In this document: positions 33,217-42,487 of the stretch, one piece after another
Position numbering within the stretch: position 1 is the stretch's first letter
Layout of the letters: each line of letters starts with the position of its first letter
Translations under genes and position numbers: made by a program
Notes under the pieces: generated by a model
The model's database searches: none
What the model saw: only the letters and a program-made list of their open reading frames with translations
What the model was told of the DNA's origin: nothing
DNA from: Guyparkeria hydrothermalis
Lineage (GTDB): Bacteria > Pseudomonadota > Gammaproteobacteria > Halothiobacillales > Halothiobacillaceae
DNA: 64,000 nt
NCBI RefSeq assembly: GCF_023555375.1
Contig: NZ_JAJSEE010000003.1
Span: forward strand, 239,975-303,974
Reading direction: 5' to 3'

Positions 33217-35666
33217 TCGGCCTTGCCTCCGGAGGCGGTCTTGCTGGCGGGCTTCTTCGCCGTGGTCTTCTTGGCGGTCGTCTTCTTCGCTGTCGATTTC
33301 TTCGCGGTGGTCGACTTCTTGGTCGTCGACTTGGCAGCCGTCTTCTTGGCCGCGGTCTTGGGGGCGGCCTTGCGTCCACGGCCCTTGCGCTCGGGGGCCT
33401 GGGCGATCATCTCGATCGCCTGCTCGTGGGTAATCGCCTTGGGGTCGTCGTCCTTGGGAATCTTGGCGTTCTTCTTCCCGTCCGAGACGTAGGGGCCGTA
33501 GCGACCGTTGAGCACCTGGATGCCGTCGTCGAACTCGTTGATGATGCGGTTCTTCTCGGCGAGCTTCTTGACCTCGATGAGCTCGAGCGCGCGCGGCAGT
33601 TCGATGGTGTAGGGGTCGTCGTCCTTGCCCAGGGAGGCGAACTTGTTGCCGAACTTCACGTACGGGCCGAAGCGGCCGATGTTGGCCTCGACCGGTTCGC
33701 CCTCGGGCGTCTCGCCGAGCTTGCGCGGCAGCTTGAACAGCTCCATCGCCTCGTCGAGCGTGATGGTCGCGATGCTCTGGTGCGGGCGCAGCGAGGCGAA
33801 CTTGGGCTTCTCCTCGTCGTCCTTGGTGCCGATCTGCACGAACGGGCCGAAGCGCCCCAGACGGGCGACCACCGGCTTGCCGCTCTTCGGGTCGACGCCC
33901 AGCTCGCGACCCTGCGCGGCCTCCTGGCGCGAGACGTTCTGCTGGGTGTGCTCGATGCGCTTGGTGAACGGCTCCCAGAACTCGCGCAACAGCGGCACCC
34001 AGTCCATCTCGCCGCGCGAGACGGCATCGAGCTCGTCTTCGAGCTTGGCGGTGAACTCGTAGTCGACGATGTCGCGGAAGTACTCGGTCAGAAAGCCGTT
34101 GACCACTCGGCCCATGTCGGTGGGGCGGAAACGGCGTTGCTCGAGCTCGACGTACTCGCGCGAGCGCAGCGTCGAGATGATGCTGGCGTAGGTCGACGGG
34201 CGGCCGATGCCGTACTGCTCGAGCGTCTTGACCAGGCTCGCTTCGGTGAAGCGCGGCGGTGGCTCGGTGAAGTGCTGGGTGGCGTTGATCGCGGCGAGCT
34301 CGATCTGCTGGCCTTCCTCCAGCGGCGGCAGACGACGGTCGTCGTCCTTGTCCGATGCCTGGTCGTCCTCGTCCTCGCGGTACGCGGCGATAAAGCCCGG
34401 GAACTTCAGAGTCGAGCCGGTCGCGCGGAAGCTGTGCTCGTCACCGGCGGCCAGATCCACGGAGACCTGGTCGAAGACCGCCGGGGTCATCTGCGAGGCC
34501 AGCGTGCGCTTAAAGATCATCTCGTAGAGACGGAACTGGTCGCGGTTGAGGAACGCGCGCACCTTGTCCGGCGTGTTGGCGATCGAGGTCGGGCGGATGG
34601 CCTCGTGGGCCTCCTGGGCGTTCTTCGACTTGGTGCGGTAGCGATTGGGCGACTCCGGCACGTAATCGGCGCCGTAGCTCTCGCCGATGTGGTGGCGGAT
34701 CTCGCCGATCGCGTCGTTCGACAGGTTGACCGAGTCGGTACGCATGTAGGTGATCAGACCCACCGTGCCCTGGCCGATGTCGACACCCTCGTAGAGCTCC
34801 TGAGCCACGCGCATGGCGCGCGAGGCGGACAGGCCGAGCTTGCGTACCGCCTCCTGCTGCATGGTGGAGGTGGTGAACGGCGGCGCGGCGTGGCGCTTGC
34901 GCTCGCGACGGTCGACCTTGGCGACCTTGAGCGTGCCGTTGGCCGCCGCCTCGAGGCGTTCGCGCGCCGAGGTGGCGGAGGCCTCGTCCTCGAGGGTGAA
35001 CTGCGCGACCTTCTTGCCGTCGAGCTGGTAGAGGCGGGCGGAGAAGGGCTGGTCGCCGGTGCGGCAGTCGGCGGCGATCGACCAGTATTCACGCGGCGTG
35101 AAGGCCTCGATCTCCTCCTCGCGCTCGACGATCATTCGCAGCGCCGGGCTCTGCACCCGGCCGGCGGACAGGCCCGGATTGATCTTCTTCCACAGCAGCG
35201 GCGAGAGATTGAAGCCCACCAGGTAGTCGAGCGCCCGGCGCGCCTGCTGGGCGTCGATCAGCTCCTGGGCCAGCCCGCGCGGGTGGGCGATCGCCTCCTG
35301 CACGGCGCGCTTGGTGATCTCGTAGAAGACCACGCGCTTGGCTTCCTTGTCGTCGAGCAGGCCGCTGTCCTTCAGCAGTTCGTAGAGGTGCCAGGAGATG
35401 GCCTCGCCTTCGCGGTCGGGGTCAGTGGCCAGCAGGAGGGTGTCGGCCTTCTTCAGCGCCTTCTTGATGGCGTCGACGTGCTTCTTGTTCTTGTCGATGA
35501 CCGTGTAGTTCATCGCGAAGTCGTGCTCGGGATCCACCGCGCCGTTCTTGGGCACGAGATCGCGCACGTGGCCGTAGGAGGCCAGCACTTCGTAGCCGGG
35601 GCCGAGGTATTTCTTGATCGTCTTGGCCTTGGCGGGCGACTCGACGATGACCAGGTTTTCGCTCAT
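33213..35666 (-). CDS. topA: DNA topoisomerase I
   Basis: 817 aa type IA topoisomerase that relaxes negative supercoils. It begins with the TOPRIM domain ([30 protein letters not shown]). The active-site Tyr307 is in [10 protein letters not shown]. The C-terminal part has topo_C repeats ([33 protein letters not shown]) instead of the cysteine-rich zinc ribbons of the E. coli enzyme. It ends in a Lys/Ala/Thr tail of about 50 residues made of KKTTA-like repeats, likely DNA-binding. A CL element lies just upstream of the start, between smg and topA. Confidence 0.97.
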   Translation of the reverse strand: MSENLVIVESPAKAKTIKKYLGPGYEVLASYGHVRDLVPKNGAVDPEHDFAMNYTVIDKNKKHVDAIKKALKKADTLLLATDPDREGEAISWHLYELLKDSGLLDDKEAKRVVFYEITKRAVQEAIAHPRGLAQELIDAQQARRALDYLVGFNLSPLLWKKINPGLSAGRVQSPALRMIVEREEEIEAFTPREYWSIAADCRTGDQPFSARLYQLDGKKVAQFTLEDEASATSARERLEAAANGTLKVAKVDRRERKRHAAPPFTTSTMQQEAVRKLGLSASRAMRVAQELYEGVDIGQGTVGLITYMRTDSVNLSNDAIGEIRHHIGESYGADYVPESPNRYRTKSKNAQEAHEAIRPTSIANTPDKVRAFLNRDQFRLYEMIFKRTLASQMTPAVFDQVSVDLAAGDEHSFRATGSTLKFPGFIAAYREDEDDQASDKDDDRRLPPLEEGQQIELAAINATQHFTEPPPRFTEASLVKTLEQYGIGRPSTYASIISTLRSREYVELEQRRFRPTDMGRVVNGFLTEYFRDIVDYEFTAKLEDELDAVSRGEMDWVPLLREFWEPFTKRIEHTQQNVSRQEAAQGRELGVDPKSGKPVVARLGRFGPFVQIGTKDDEEKPKFASLRPHQSIATITLDEAMELFKLPRKLGETPEGEPVEANIGRFGPYVKFGNKFASLGKDDDPYTIELPRALELIEVKKLAEKNRIINEFDDGIQVLNGRYGPYVSDGKKNAKIPKDDDPKAITHEQAIEMIAQAPERKGRGRKAAPKTAAKKTAAKSTTKKSTTAKKSTAKKTTAKKTTAKKPASKTASGGKAE

Positions 35667-35696
35667 AAGGTGTCTTCGTTATTTACGGAAGGTCTG

Positions 35697-35853
35697 TACG
35701 AATGCGATGCCGCTCGGCCCGCCCTGGGCCGGACAGGCGCAAGGCATCGGTTGGTCGCGAACGAGTCATTCTCTTTCCAAGAGCGACAACGTAGCAGATG
35801 CCTCGCTCGGGGCGCGCCCAGCCGACGTGGCATCGTATTCGCGCAGCGTCTTC
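35697..35853. repeat. CL structured repeat, copy 4 (short form, 157 bp, lacks arm 2)
   Basis: Terminal repeats GGAAGGTCTGTACGAATGCG and its near-complement, with arm 1 only: a divergent but paired stem (CCGCCC..GGGGCG), internal-loop words GCAAGGC and CAACGTAGCAGATG, and an apical hairpin GTTGGTCGC/GCGACAAC. Arm 2 is absent. It occupies the gap between smg and topA, and its last base touches the smg stop codon. Flanks read TTAC and TTAG. Confidence 0.85.
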
Positions 35854-36327
35854 TTAGTGCAGGACGGCGGCGTCGTCGAAGACGAGGTCTTCCATCCAGG
35901 CAAAGGCCTGTTCCTCGCCCGGCTTGGCGAACAGGACCAGCAGGACGATCCACTTGAGGCGCTCGACGTCGATCTCGTCCTCGCCCAGTGCCATGGCGCG
36001 CTCGATCACCGTCTCGCGGGCCGAGGGCGAAAGCACGCCGATCTGCTCGAGCTGCATCAGAAAGCCGCGGGCATCGACGTCGAGCATCATCTGCTCGTCG
36101 TCACTGTAGACCCGGAAGGCATGGTCGCGCTCGGGGCCGGACTCGCTGCCCTGTTCCAGCACGCCCTCGAGCCAGGCAAAGGCATGCTCGATCTCGTCGT
36201 GGTCGAAGCCGGCCTCGAGCAGCTTCATCTGCAGGCCGGCGCGTTCGTTTTGCGGGGGGAAGCGGTCCTCGTCTTCCATGTAATTCTCGAAGAGGAACAT
36301 CAACAGGTCGAGAACAGTCTCTTTCAT
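35854..36327 (-). CDS. smg: Smg family protein (DUF494)
   Basis: 157 aa. It starts MKETVLDLLMFLFENYM, the conserved Smg N-terminus, and ends GEEQAFAWMEDLVFDDAAVLH, also conserved. The function is not established; the gene sits between dprA and topA in many gammaproteobacteria, as here. ATG 36327 with GGTGAG upstream was chosen over an upstream frame. The stop codon TAA directly abuts CL copy 4, so the element may have inserted exactly at the end of the gene. Confidence 0.93.
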   Translation of the reverse strand: MKETVLDLLMFLFENYMEDEDRFPPQNERAGLQMKLLEAGFDHDEIEHAFAWLEGVLEQGSESGPERDHAFRVYSDDEQMMLDVDARGFLMQLEQIGVLSPSARETVIERAMALGEDEIDVERLKWIVLLVLFAKPGEEQAFAWMEDLVFDDAAVLH

Positions 36328-36452
36328 CGGCTCACCGGGACATGATGGCTTGAGCCTGCGCGCGCGATCGGGAATACATGTTGGGGGCGGCGGCAGGTGC
36401 GGTCGGCAGGGTGCTGTTGCCGGCTGATATCCGGTCAGGCGGGCCACACTCG

Positions 36453-37622
36453 CTAACTCGTGCGGACGTAGAGGCCGCCGGGCAGGGTGGACACCTCTCC
36501 CGCCAGTTCAAGCATGAGGAGGATGGAGGAAACCTCACCGGCGGTCAATCCGCTCGCCTCGATCAGGGTGTCGGCCGGCTGCGGGTCGTGGCCGAGCAGC
36601 TCGAGGATGCGTTGTTGCTCTGGGTCCCGTGGCGAGGGTGGTGCCTCGGGTCCGGGTCCGGCGCTTTCCTCTGTCGCCGTGGCGGTCGCTTCCAACTGGC
36701 GGCGCAGGGTGGGGGCCAGTTCCTCGAGGACGTCCTGACCGGTCTCGACCAGCTTGGCGCCCTCGCGGATCAGGTGGTGGCAGCCGCGGGCCAGCGGGTT
36801 GTGGATCGAGCCGGGGATGGCAAACACGTCGCGCCCCTGCTCGCCAGCGAGTCGGGCGGTGATCAGCGAGCCGCTCTTGACCGAGGCCTCGACCACCAGC
36901 ACGCCGCAGGCCAGGCCGCTGATCAGGCGGTTGCGACGCGGGAAGTGGCCGCGGCGCGGCTCGGTGCCGGGCAGCCATTCGGACAGGATCACCCCGCCGC
37001 CGGCGACGATTTCGTCGGCCAGCGAGGCGTGTTCCGGTGGGTAGAGGCGGTCGATGCCCGAGCCGAGCACGGCGATGGTGATGCCGTTGACATCCAGCGC
37101 GCCGCGGTGGGCCTCGCCGTCCACGCCCAGGGCCAGCCCGCTGGTGATCACCAGCCCTTGTGCGGCGAGATGGCGGGCGAAGGCCCGGGCGTTCTGGCGC
37201 CCGCCGGTGGTGGGCGTGCGCGAGCCGACCATGGCGATCTGTGGTTCGCTGAGCGCGGCAACGCGTCCGCGGGCGAACAGCGCGGCCGGGGCGTCGGGAA
37301 GGTCCTCGAGGGCCGCAGGGAAGTGCGGATCGCCGCGGGCAATCAGGTGGTGGGTCGCGTCGGCGGCCAGCCAGTCGGTGATCGCGGCGACCTTCTCTGC
37401 ATCCGCCCGCGCCTGGGTGACGCCCTCGGGCAGCCCCGCGTGGTGCCATTCGCGGCGGGGGGCGTCGAGGGCGGCGGTCGGCGTGCTGAAATGCGTCAAC
37501 AGCAGGGCGAGCCGCTTGGGCCCCATGCCCGGGGTTGCCAGCAGCTCGATCAGTGCCGTGGTGTCGTCGTTGCCCGGGCTGGGGGTGCCCCGGGTCGCTG
37601 AGGCGCGCGGCGCGGCAGGCAC
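36453..37622 (-). CDS. dprA: DNA-processing protein DprA
   Basis: 389 aa. Loads RecA on incoming single-stranded DNA during natural transformation. An N-terminal SAM/HhH-like part (LIELLATPGMGPKRLALLL) precedes the Rossmann-fold core with MVGSRTPTTGGRQNARAF, TSGLALGVDGEAHRGAL and PGSIHNPLARGCHHLIREGA. A C-terminal winged-helix part (DTLIEASGLTAGEVSSIL) follows a Pro-rich linker. Starts 3 bp after the LysM gene ends. With comF at 29.5 kb this hints at competence. Confidence 0.95.
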   Translation of the reverse strand: MPAAPRASATRGTPSPGNDDTTALIELLATPGMGPKRLALLLTHFSTPTAALDAPRREWHHAGLPEGVTQARADAEKVAAITDWLAADATHHLIARGDPHFPAALEDLPDAPAALFARGRVAALSEPQIAMVGSRTPTTGGRQNARAFARHLAAQGLVITSGLALGVDGEAHRGALDVNGITIAVLGSGIDRLYPPEHASLADEIVAGGGVILSEWLPGTEPRRGHFPRRNRLISGLACGVLVVEASVKSGSLITARLAGEQGRDVFAIPGSIHNPLARGCHHLIREGAKLVETGQDVLEELAPTLRRQLEATATATEESAGPGPEAPPSPRDPEQQRILELLGHDPQPADTLIEASGLTAGEVSSILLMLELAGEVSTLPGGLYVRTS

Positions 37623-37625
37623 CGC

Positions 37626-38819
37626 TTAAAGGGTGCTGCCCTGGACCGGGGTCTGGGCCAGGTCGCCCTCGTGGATCGGCTGGGTGGCCTTGATCACCAG
37701 CGCGTAGCTGACGCGGTCGTAGGCGCGGAAGACCATGGCGGTGCCGATCGGGTGGTCCGGCAGCAGCACGGCCGGGCCGCGGGTGGCCTCGCGGCCATCC
37801 TCGCCGGTGTCGCGCGGGGCGAAGCGGTCCTCGACCACCCGGCCACGCTTGCTGATCTGCAGCAGGTCGCCGGCGGTGACGCCGGATTCGCTGCCCCGGT
37901 CGATCACGACCACCTGCTGGCTGCCCACCTGGGTGATGGCATCCGGCAGCAGGATGATGCGGGCGTCGATCGGGAAGGCCGGGATCTGCGGCGTGACGTC
38001 ACGGTCGAAGGCCTCCTCGGTCATCTCGACCAGGCGGTCGCCTTCGTCGACCTCGCGCACGGTGTCCTCGAGTTCGACGGTGGTCGGGTCGCCGGTCTCG
38101 ACCACGTTCGCCTCGCCCTTGAAGATGGCTCGGTAGCCGAGGTGCTCGCCGCTGCGGCCGTCGAGCAGCGCCTTGCCCTTCTCGACGACGGCGAAGCGTT
38201 GCTTCGAGCCGTCGAGCGGCGGACGAACGTAGGCGGTGTCGCCGCTGCTGGCGTGGATCGAGCCCTCGCGGTTGGCGAGTACGTAGGGGGCGGCCTCGAA
38301 TTCGTCCTCGTCCATCACCTGGTCGTGGCTGAGGAAGGGACGTACCAGGTCGAGCGGCACGGCGGCGACGGCCGGCGGCAGCGATTCGTAGCGGATGTGC
38401 GGGCGCAGGCCGACGGCCAGGCGCGGGCGATCACCGACGAAGACGATCTGGATGCGGTCGCCCGGGTAGATGCGGTGCGGGTTCTCGATCTCCGGGTTGC
38501 CGTACCAGATCTCGGGCCAGTAGTAGGGATCCTTGAGGAAGTGGTTGGCGATCGACCAGAGGGTGTCGCCTTTCTTGACCACGTAATCCTCGGCGGAGAG
38601 GTCGCGGAACTGGTCGCGGGTTTCCTCGGCGGAGAGGTCGCGCTTGACCGGGCCACGCTCGGCGCCCAGCGGCAGGGCGTCGGCGGACATGGGCTCGCGT
38701 GGGTTGACCACGTCGTCCTCGGTCAGGGCACAGCCGGTCAGGGTGCTGGTCAGCGGCATCAGGCCCGCGAGCGCGAGGGCCGGGGCGAGTGCCAGGGGGA
38801 GTCCTTTGGTCGATCTCAT
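37626..38819 (-). CDS. LysM-domain protein, dprA-linked
   Basis: 397 aa exported protein. A signal sequence with a lipoprotein-like cysteine (LTSTLTGC, about residue 30) is followed by one LysM domain (YVVKKGDTLWSIANHFLKDP, about 78-130, with NPHRIYPGDRIQIV). A long C-terminal domain of unknown fold follows. It probably binds peptidoglycan. This gene is regularly found between def and dprA in gammaproteobacteria. ATG 38819 has AAGGA about 11 nt upstream. Divergent from def. Confidence 0.88.
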   Translation of the reverse strand: MRSTKGLPLALAPALALAGLMPLTSTLTGCALTEDDVVNPREPMSADALPLGAERGPVKRDLSAEETRDQFRDLSAEDYVVKKGDTLWSIANHFLKDPYYWPEIWYGNPEIENPHRIYPGDRIQIVFVGDRPRLAVGLRPHIRYESLPPAVAAVPLDLVRPFLSHDQVMDEDEFEAAPYVLANREGSIHASSGDTAYVRPPLDGSKQRFAVVEKGKALLDGRSGEHLGYRAIFKGEANVVETGDPTTVELEDTVREVDEGDRLVEMTEEAFDRDVTPQIPAFPIDARIILLPDAITQVGSQQVVVIDRGSESGVTAGDLLQISKRGRVVEDRFAPRDTGEDGREATRGPAVLLPDHPIGTAMVFRAYDRVSYALVIKATQPIHEGDLAQTPVQGSTL

Positions 38820-39044
38820 CGTTACAACGTCCTTGGTGTCCGGCCGAGAGCAGTCCGTGTACGGGTGTCCGCCCGGGATTGTCGACAATCGTCTGGGTTC
38901 TGCCGAGTGCTGGCGTACAATGTATCCCCAAATACGGCTTGTTGTAAAAGATTTCGCCCCCACCGTCCAGTCGGCCGGCGGGCGAACAAATCCCCCTTGC
39001 CGGCGCCCCGCCGTGGCGAACAATCTGAAACCAGTGACCGACGT

Positions 39045-39551
39045 ATGAGTCTGCGAGACATCCTCATCTACCCCGACGACCGGCTGCGCGAAATCGCCCG
39101 CCCGGTCGATTCCTTCGAGCCGGCGCTGGCCGAACTGGTCGCCGACATGTTCGAGACCATGTACCAGGAGCGCGGCATCGGGCTGGCCGCCACCCAGATC
39201 GACGAGCACCGGCGGCTGTTCGTGGCCGACGTGAGCGAGGATCGCAGCGGGGCGATGGCCTTCGTCAACCCCGAGATCCTGGCCCGTGACGGCAGGGTCG
39301 AATCGGAAGAGGGTTGCCTGTCGATCCCGGGGATCAACGAGACCATCCCGCGTGCCGAACGCATTCGCGTGCGCGCCCAGGATGAGAAGGGCAAGACCAT
39401 CGAGCATGACCTCGACGGGTTGCTGGCCATCTGCTTCCAGCACGAACTCGACCACCTCGACGGTCGGCTGTTCATCGACTACCTCTCGCCGCTCAAGCAG
39501 CAGCGCATCCGCAAGAAGATGGAAAAGGCCGCGCGCCGGGAGCGTGTATGA
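39045..39551 (+). CDS. def: Peptide deformylase
   Basis: 168 aa metalloenzyme removing the formyl group from nascent proteins. Motif 1 is GIGLAATQ (44-51), motif 2 is EGCLSIPG with metal ligand C91, and motif 3 is QHELDHLDG with ligands H133 and H137 and catalytic E134. First gene of a nine-gene operon that ends with lpxL at 50017. Overlaps fmt by 4 nt (ATGA). The intergenic region before it has a TACAAT hexamer near 38916 that may be a -10 element. Confidence 0.97.
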   Translation: MSLRDILIYPDDRLREIARPVDSFEPALAELVADMFETMYQERGIGLAATQIDEHRRLFVADVSEDRSGAMAFVNPEILARDGRVESEEGCLSIPGINETIPRAERIRVRAQDEKGKTIEHDLDGLLAICFQHELDHLDGRLFIDYLSPLKQQRIRKKMEKAARRERV

Positions 39552-40501
39552 GCCTGCGCGTGGTCTATTGCGGCACGCCCGACTTCGCCGTGCCGGCGCT
39601 CGAGGCGCTCGCCCGCCTGGACGAGGTGGCCGGCGAAACGCTCGAGCTGGTCGCCGCCTACACCCAGCCCGACCGGCCCGCCGGGCGCGGCAAGAAGCTG
39701 ACCGCCCCGCCGGTCAAGCAGGCCGCCCTCGAGCTGGGGCTGCCGGTCGAGCAGCCGCTGTCGCTGCGCGACGAGGCCGCCCAGTCGCAGCTGGCGGCGT
39801 ATCGGCCCGACCTGCTGGTCGTCGCCGCCTACGGCCTGATCCTGCCGCCGGCCGTACTGAAGATGCCGCGTCTCGGCGCGATCAATATCCACGCCTCGCT
39901 GCTGCCACGCTGGCGCGGGGCGGCGCCGATCAACCGCGCCATCGAGGCCGGCGACACCGAGACCGGCATCACCATCATGCAGATGGAGGCCGGGCTGGAC
40001 ACCGGGCCGATGTGGTTCAAGCGCATCGAGCCCATTCACCCCGACGACACCGCCGCGACATTGCACGATCGCCTCGCCCCGCTGGGCGCCGAGGCCCTGA
40101 TCGAGGCGCTGCCGACCATCGTCCGGGGCGACGGTGCCCCCGAGCGGCAGGACGACGCGCAGGCCTGCTATGCCGCCAAGCTCGCCAAGGCCGAGGCCTC
40201 GGTCGACTGGCGCGAGTCGGCCGATCTGATCGAGCGGCGCGTGCGCGCCTTCAACCCCTGGCCGGTCGCCCAGACCATGCTGGAGGGCCAGCCGCTGCGC
40301 CTCTGGGGCGCACGCATGGTCGAGGGGCGCGACGAGGCGGCGCCCGGCGAGGTGATCGAGCTGACCGCGGACGGCTTCGTCGTGCAGACGGGTGCCGGCG
40401 GGCTCGAGCTCACGCGCGTGCAGCGGGCCGGCGGTCGCCCGGTCGCCGCCAGTGATTTTGCCCGCGGCCGCGATCTGCTGGGGGTGCGGCTTGGCGGATA
40501 A
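39548..40501 (+). CDS. fmt: Methionyl-tRNA formyltransferase
   Basis: 317 aa. Formylates initiator Met-tRNA using 10-formyl-THF. It begins LRVVYCGTPDFAVPALEAL and has INIHASLLPRWRGAAPINRA with the catalytic Asn-His motif, then GITIMQMEAGLDTGP. The C-terminal OB-like domain binds tRNA. Coupled to def upstream and to rsmB, which starts inside its last codons. Confidence 0.97.
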   Translation: MSLRVVYCGTPDFAVPALEALARLDEVAGETLELVAAYTQPDRPAGRGKKLTAPPVKQAALELGLPVEQPLSLRDEAAQSQLAAYRPDLLVVAAYGLILPPAVLKMPRLGAINIHASLLPRWRGAAPINRAIEAGDTETGITIMQMEAGLDTGPMWFKRIEPIHPDDTAATLHDRLAPLGAEALIEALPTIVRGDGAPERQDDAQACYAAKLAKAEASVDWRESADLIERRVRAFNPWPVAQTMLEGQPLRLWGARMVEGRDEAAPGEVIELTADGFVVQTGAGGLELTRVQRAGGRPVAASDFARGRDLLGVRLGG

Positions 40502-41912
40502 CCCACAGGCCGATCGCCCGTCCCGTCGTCGCCAAGGTGGTCATGGTGGCCAGCCGGGTCGCTCGCGCCGCCGCGTCGCCAGCGCCGAGCAGGGCGGGCG
40601 GCCGCGCTCGCCCGAGGCCCTGGTCGCCGAGGGACTGATCCAGGTGGTCGACCACGGCCGCTCGCTCGACGGCGTGCTGCCCGAGCTGACCGCACGCGCC
40701 CAGGCCGCGCACCGCAGTGTGGTCCAGGCGATGAGCTACGAGGTGCTGCGCCACTACGAACCGCTGGCCTGGTGGCGCGACCAGTTGCTCGACCGCCCCC
40801 TCAACCCGCGCGCCGCCGAGGTGGGCATGCTGCTCCTGGTGGGGCTCGAGCGCCTGACCGGCTCCAAGCGCGAACCCTCGCGCGTGGTCAATGCCGCGGT
40901 GCACGCCGCCCGCGAACTCAATCACAACTGGGCCACCGGGCTGGTCAACGCCGTGCTGCGCCGCGCCGTACGCCAGCTCGAGTCCGGCGAGACGCCGTTT
41001 GCCAAGGCGCCGCCCGCCGTGCGGGCCCGCCTGCCGGACTGGCTGTTCGGGATGCTGGCGAACGACTGGGGCGAAGAGCGCACCATCTTGCTGGGCGAGC
41101 AGCTCGCCACCCATCCGCCCATGACCCTGCGCGTCAATGCCGCCGAGCAGAGCGTCTCGGCGTACCTGGAGCGTCTCGCGGAACAATCGATCGAGGCGAG
41201 CGCGACGCGCTTTGCCTCGCACGGCGTGGCGCTCGCCTCGCCGCTGGACGTCGAGCGCCTGCCCGGGTTTCACCAGGGCGAGGTCTCGGTGCAGGACGAG
41301 GCGGCCCAGCTGGTGGTCGACCTGATGGCTCTCGCCCCCGGCCAACGCGTGCTGGATGCCTGCTGCGCCCCGGGCGGCAAGACGCTGGCGATGCTCGATG
41401 CCGAGCCGGCCGTGCAGATGACGGCGGTGGATATCGACGTCACCCGCCTGGCGCGGGTGCAGGACAACCTCGAGCGCTCCGGCCGCTTCGCCGAACTGGT
41501 CTGTGCGGATCTCACGGCGCAGTCGATCGAGCCGCCGGGTCGTTTCGACCGCATCCTCGCCGACGTCCCTTGTTCGGCCACCGGCGTGATCCGGCGTCAC
41601 CCGGACATCAAGCGGCTGCGTCGTCCCGAGGACCTCGACTCGCTGGTGCGCCGGCAACGCGAGATTCTGGAGCGGCTGTGGGGGCTGCTGCGCCCGGGCG
41701 GGCGGCTGGTCTACGCCACCTGCTCGATCCTCAAACGGGAGAACGCCAAGCAGGTCGAATCCTTCCTGCGCGACCACCCGGAGGCCGTCGCCGTGCCACT
41801 CGACGTCGACTGGGGCGAGCCGCAATCGGTCGGCCGGCAGCTGTTCCCCCAGGCCGACGGCCACGACGGCTTCTACTACGCGGTGCTGGAAAAGCCGGTG
41901 ACCAACGGATGA
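40491..41912 (+). CDS. rsmB: 16S rRNA m5C967 methyltransferase RsmB
   Basis: 473 aa. An N-terminal NusB-like RNA-binding domain (about 45-175: LDGVLPELTARAQAAHRSVV) precedes an AdoMet domain with VLDACCAPGGKTLAML, ILADVPCSATGVIRRHPDIK and LVYATCSI, which contain the two catalytic cysteines of m5C methyltransferases. The only suitable start in frame is TTG 40491, inside the end of fmt, preceded by a G-rich stretch. The first 40 residues are Arg/Gly-rich and less conserved. Confidence 0.92.
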   Translation: MADNPQADRPSRRRQGGHGGQPGRSRRRVASAEQGGRPRSPEALVAEGLIQVVDHGRSLDGVLPELTARAQAAHRSVVQAMSYEVLRHYEPLAWWRDQLLDRPLNPRAAEVGMLLLVGLERLTGSKREPSRVVNAAVHAARELNHNWATGLVNAVLRRAVRQLESGETPFAKAPPAVRARLPDWLFGMLANDWGEERTILLGEQLATHPPMTLRVNAAEQSVSAYLERLAEQSIEASATRFASHGVALASPLDVERLPGFHQGEVSVQDEAAQLVVDLMALAPGQRVLDACCAPGGKTLAMLDAEPAVQMTAVDIDVTRLARVQDNLERSGRFAELVCADLTAQSIEPPGRFDRILADVPCSATGVIRRHPDIKRLRRPEDLDSLVRRQREILERLWGLLRPGGRLVYATCSILKRENAKQVESFLRDHPEAVAVPLDVDWGEPQSVGRQLFPQADGHDGFYYAVLEKPVTNG

Positions 41913-42487
41913 TCCCGGCCTGCGTGTCACGCCTCGGTTGGCTGCTACTGGTGCTCGTCGTCGGGCTCGGCGGTTCGACCCGGCTGCACGCGGACGCGCG
42001 GGTGATCAACGTGCACGCCGAGGTCCGCGAGGAGGCGCTGTTCCTGGACGCCGACCTCGAGCTCTCGCTGGGCAGCGAGGTGATCGATGCCCTGCGCAAC
42101 TCCATCGCCCTGACCCTCGTGGTCGAGGCGGAGATCGCCCAGCCGCGCGAATGGCTCTGGGATCGTCCCCTGTTGAGCGACCGGCGCCGGCTGCGGCTGG
42201 AGTATCACGCCCTGTCGCGCACCTGGATGGTGACCGACTTCCACGCCCGCGAAACCCATACCTTCTCCCAGCTCAGCGACGCGGTCGAGTCGCTCTCGCG
42301 GGTGCGGGCCTGGCGGCTGGGCGGCTGGGCGCCGCTGGCCGACAAGCCGCGGCTGCTGGGCAAGTTGCGCGTGAGGCTGGACGTCAACAAGCTGCCGCTG
42401 CCGCTGCGTGTCCCGGCGCTGTTCGATGACAACTGGGATCTCGATAGCGACTGGTTCCTGTGGGGGCTGTCGGAGGTGCGTCGATGA
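41909..42487 (+). CDS. DUF4390 exported protein
   Basis: 192 aa. A hydrophobic N-terminus (LGWLLLVLVVGLGGSTRLHA) looks like a signal peptide, followed by a single DUF4390 domain (VEAEIAQPREWLWDRPLL; YHALSRTWMVTDF). Function unknown. The family is found between rsmB and an NtrY-type kinase in many gammaproteobacteria, exactly as here, and it overlaps both neighbours by 4 nt, so a role linked to the kinase signal is conceivable. Confidence 0.88.
   Translation: MIPACVSRLGWLLLVLVVGLGGSTRLHADARVINVHAEVREEALFLDADLELSLGSEVIDALRNSIALTLVVEAEIAQPREWLWDRPLLSDRRRLRLEYHALSRTWMVTDFHARETHTFSQLSDAVESLSRVRAWRLGGWAPLADKPRLLGKLRVRLDVNKLPLPLRVPALFDDNWDLDSDWFLWGLSEVRR

Noticed and set aside
33198..35957. A 919-codon open frame on the plus strand
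   Set aside because: Antisense to topA; a composition artefact that continues into CL copy 4.
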